A program made the translations under genes and the position numbers. Below the pieces are notes generated by a model. That model was given only the letters and a program-made list of their open reading frames with translations. It was not told where the DNA came from and made no database searches. Positions 5,439-6,233 of a DNA stretch of 6,233 bases are shown here, one piece after another (position 1 is the first letter of the stretch; the number at the start of each line of letters is the position of its first letter). The stretch comes from Anaerolineales bacterium (GTDB lineage: Bacteria > Chloroflexota > Anaerolineae > Promineifilales > Promineifilaceae), in the NCBI GenBank assembly GCA_020432595.1, contig JAGQGA010000340.1:1-6233 (forward strand). The letters run 5' to 3'.

Positions 5439-5469
5439 TTGTGATCGGTGCGTGGTTTTGGGCTATACT
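5439..5469 (+). promoter_or_regulatory. Candidate promoter of the DUF423 gene
   Basis: TATACT (5464-5469) matches the -10 consensus at 5 of 6 positions and lies 26 bases before the ATG at 5496. TTGTGA (5439-5444) is a 4/6 match to -35 at a rather long 19-base spacing. The box is plausible given the divergent arrangement. Confidence 0.35.
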
Positions 5470-5495
5470 TCCTGGGCAGAGGTTTTAAGAAAGCA

Positions 5496-5873
5496 ATGGA
5501 ACGATTATTTACGATGTTGGGTGCAGGATTGATGTTTTTAGGCGTGGCGGCGGGTGCGTTTGGGGCACATGGGCTGAGCAGCTATTTCGCTCGTTTTCCT
5601 GAACTGGAGGGGACGTTTGAAACGGCCGTTCGCTACCACATCTACCACGCCCTGGCCTTGTTAGCCGTGGGCTGGGTCACCACTCGTTGGCCCGGCACCC
5701 TCACCACCTGGGCCGGTTATTTACTCTTTGCCGGAGTGATTATCTTTTCTGGCAGCCTTTATTTACTGGTCATGACGCGGCTGCGCTGGCTGGGAGCCAT
5801 TACCCCCATTGGGGGTGTGGCGTTTCTGGCAGGCTGGGTATGCTTGCTGCTGGCAGCAGCGCGGTCGTCCTAA
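5496..5873 (+). CDS. DUF423 family small inner-membrane protein (YgdD-like)
   Basis: This 125-residue protein has four predicted membrane spans: about 7-27, 48-62, 72-93 and 99-122. The family signature GAFGAHGL (20-27) follows the first span. Other conserved features are YHALA-type residues (YHIYHALALLAVGW, 47-60), FSGSLY (84-89) and ITPIGGV (102-108). The length suits DUF423, usually 120-130. The molecular role of the family is not known. I place the start at the ATG at 5496 because MERLFTMLGAGLM begins just before the first span as in relatives. A GTG at 5448 in frame would add 16 charged and aromatic residues and would swallow the candidate -10 box. Only a weak AAGAAAG precedes the ATG. 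One AACGGCCGTT palindrome (5621-5630) encodes Thr-Ala-Val. Repeat copy 3 starts five bases after the stop. Confidence 0.9.
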   Translation: MERLFTMLGAGLMFLGVAAGAFGAHGLSSYFARFPELEGTFETAVRYHIYHALALLAVGWVTTRWPGTLTTWAGYLLFAGVIIFSGSLYLLVMTRLRWLGAITPIGGVAFLAGWVCLLLAAARSS

Positions 5874-5877
5874 TCAA

Positions 5878-5947
5878 GGAGATTGGAGGTTGAAGATTGG
5901 AGATTGCTGAAGGTTCATAATCTCCAATCTCCAATTTTCTAATCTCC
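5878..5947. repeat. Heptad-repeat hairpin element, copy 3
   Basis: The left half is four 7-mers in phase: GGAGATT, GGAGGTT, GAAGATT, GGAGATT (5878-5905). A 13-base loop follows. The right half is AATCTCC, AATCTCC, AATTTTCT, AATCTCC (5919-5947), nearly the reverse complement. The stem is about 28 bp; the inner 12 bp are perfect. It fills the space between the DUF423 stop and the rhodanese ribosome site (AAGGA, 5957-5961). Confidence 0.8.
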
Positions 5948-5967
5948 TCTCATTTTAAGGAAAAACA

Positions 5968-6233
5968 ATGCCAAATCCCTACGGAGTGCCCGAAATTTCA
6001 CCCAAGCAGGTGGCAGAGAAGCGGGCAAAGCAAGATGACTTTATTTTGATGGATGTGCGTGAACCGCATGAACTTTATCAGGCCAATCTGGGCGATGGGG
6101 TGACGTTGGTGCCATTGAGCCAGATTGCCCAAAAGCAACTAGAGGCTCTGCCGGATGCCATTGCCAATGACAAAGACGCGCATATTGTGGTCTTTTGCCA
6201 CAGCGGCCGGCGCAGTGCCCAGGTGGCGGCGTG
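5968..6233 (+). CDS. Single-domain rhodanese-like sulfurtransferase, 3' end outside window
   Basis: The frame is open from the ATG at 5968 to the right edge, giving the first 88 residues of a protein that usually has about 105-140. The rhodanese domain begins near ISPKQVAEK (10-18). FILMDVREPHELYQANL (25-41) is the conserved first half with the Asp-Val-Arg-Glu motif. IVVFCHSGRRSAQVA (73-87) contains catalytic Cys77 in the active-site loop CHSGRRS. Such GlpE/PspE-like proteins carry sulfur as a persulfide on this cysteine and pass it to acceptors such as cyanide, thioredoxin or biosynthetic enzymes. The donor and acceptor here are unknown. No signal peptide is seen, so it should be cytosolic. 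AAGGA lies six bases before the ATG and fixes the start. It is on the same strand as the DUF423 gene but separated by repeat copy 3. Confidence 0.92.
   Translation, partial: MPNPYGVPEISPKQVAEKRAKQDDFILMDVREPHELYQANLGDGVTLVPLSQIAQKQLEALPDAIANDKDAHIVVFCHSGRRSAQVAA

Noticed and set aside
5448..5495. GTG extension of the DUF423 protein
   Set aside because: It adds 16 residues absent from the family, has no ribosome site, and would include the likely -10 box TATACT.
3964..5947. CRISPR array reading of the repeated GATTGGA/TCTAATC segments
   Set aside because: The units are contiguous 7-mers without unique spacers, there are no cas genes, and the arrays are head-to-head inverted.

Overview
This 6.2 kb window looks like ordinary chromosomal DNA from an environmental bacterium with moderately high GC. 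A member of the Chloroflexota (Anaerolineae-like) is my best guess. The guess rests on general style: scattered single metabolic genes, a DinB-like protein, a DUF423 protein, heptad-repeat intergenic hairpins and a highly iterated palindrome. No marker gene proves it. There is no rRNA, tRNA, CRISPR array, transposase or phage gene.

Layout. Four genes on the minus strand fill the left part. Read in transcription order they are a Rieske-type non-haem iron oxygenase alpha subunit (2787-1492), a HigB-type toxin (1455-1162), a HigA-type antitoxin (1140-811), and the N-terminal 236 residues of a MalY/PatB-type aminotransferase or C-S lyase (710 to the left edge). A 223-bp divergent region separates the Rieske gene from a plus-strand pair: an M19-family (renal-dipeptidase-like) protein (3011-3976) and an uncharacterised 230-residue protein (4028-4720). 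A DinB-like protein follows on the minus strand (5302-4790). It is divergent from a DUF423 membrane protein (5496-5873), and the window ends inside a single-domain rhodanese (5968 to the right edge).

How the genes may work together. The Rieske protein has Glu where classical arene dioxygenases have Asp in the Fe-site motif. This resembles the C-N-cleaving Rieske enzymes of glycine betaine and carnitine breakdown. The neighbouring M19 protein belongs to the variant that, as I recall, also sits in the Pseudomonas betaine/dimethylglycine catabolic region. A quaternary-amine catabolic theme is therefore plausible but is an inference. higBA looks like an independent toxin-antitoxin module: its candidate promoter starts right after the Rieske stop codon, and a dyad overlaps the -10. 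The predicted transcript start falls on the higB ATG, so the toxin mRNA may be leaderless.

Two genome-scale signals stand out. First, the 10-bp palindrome AACGGCCGTT occurs eight times in 6.2 kb, always inside genes and in two different codon phases. Chance would give about 0.006 copies. Second, three intergenic spaces carry related hairpin elements built from tandem 7-mers (GATTGGA-like on the left, TCTAATC-like on the right). One supplies the last codons and stop of the M19 gene. These DNA-level patterns are the best candidates here for something not well described.
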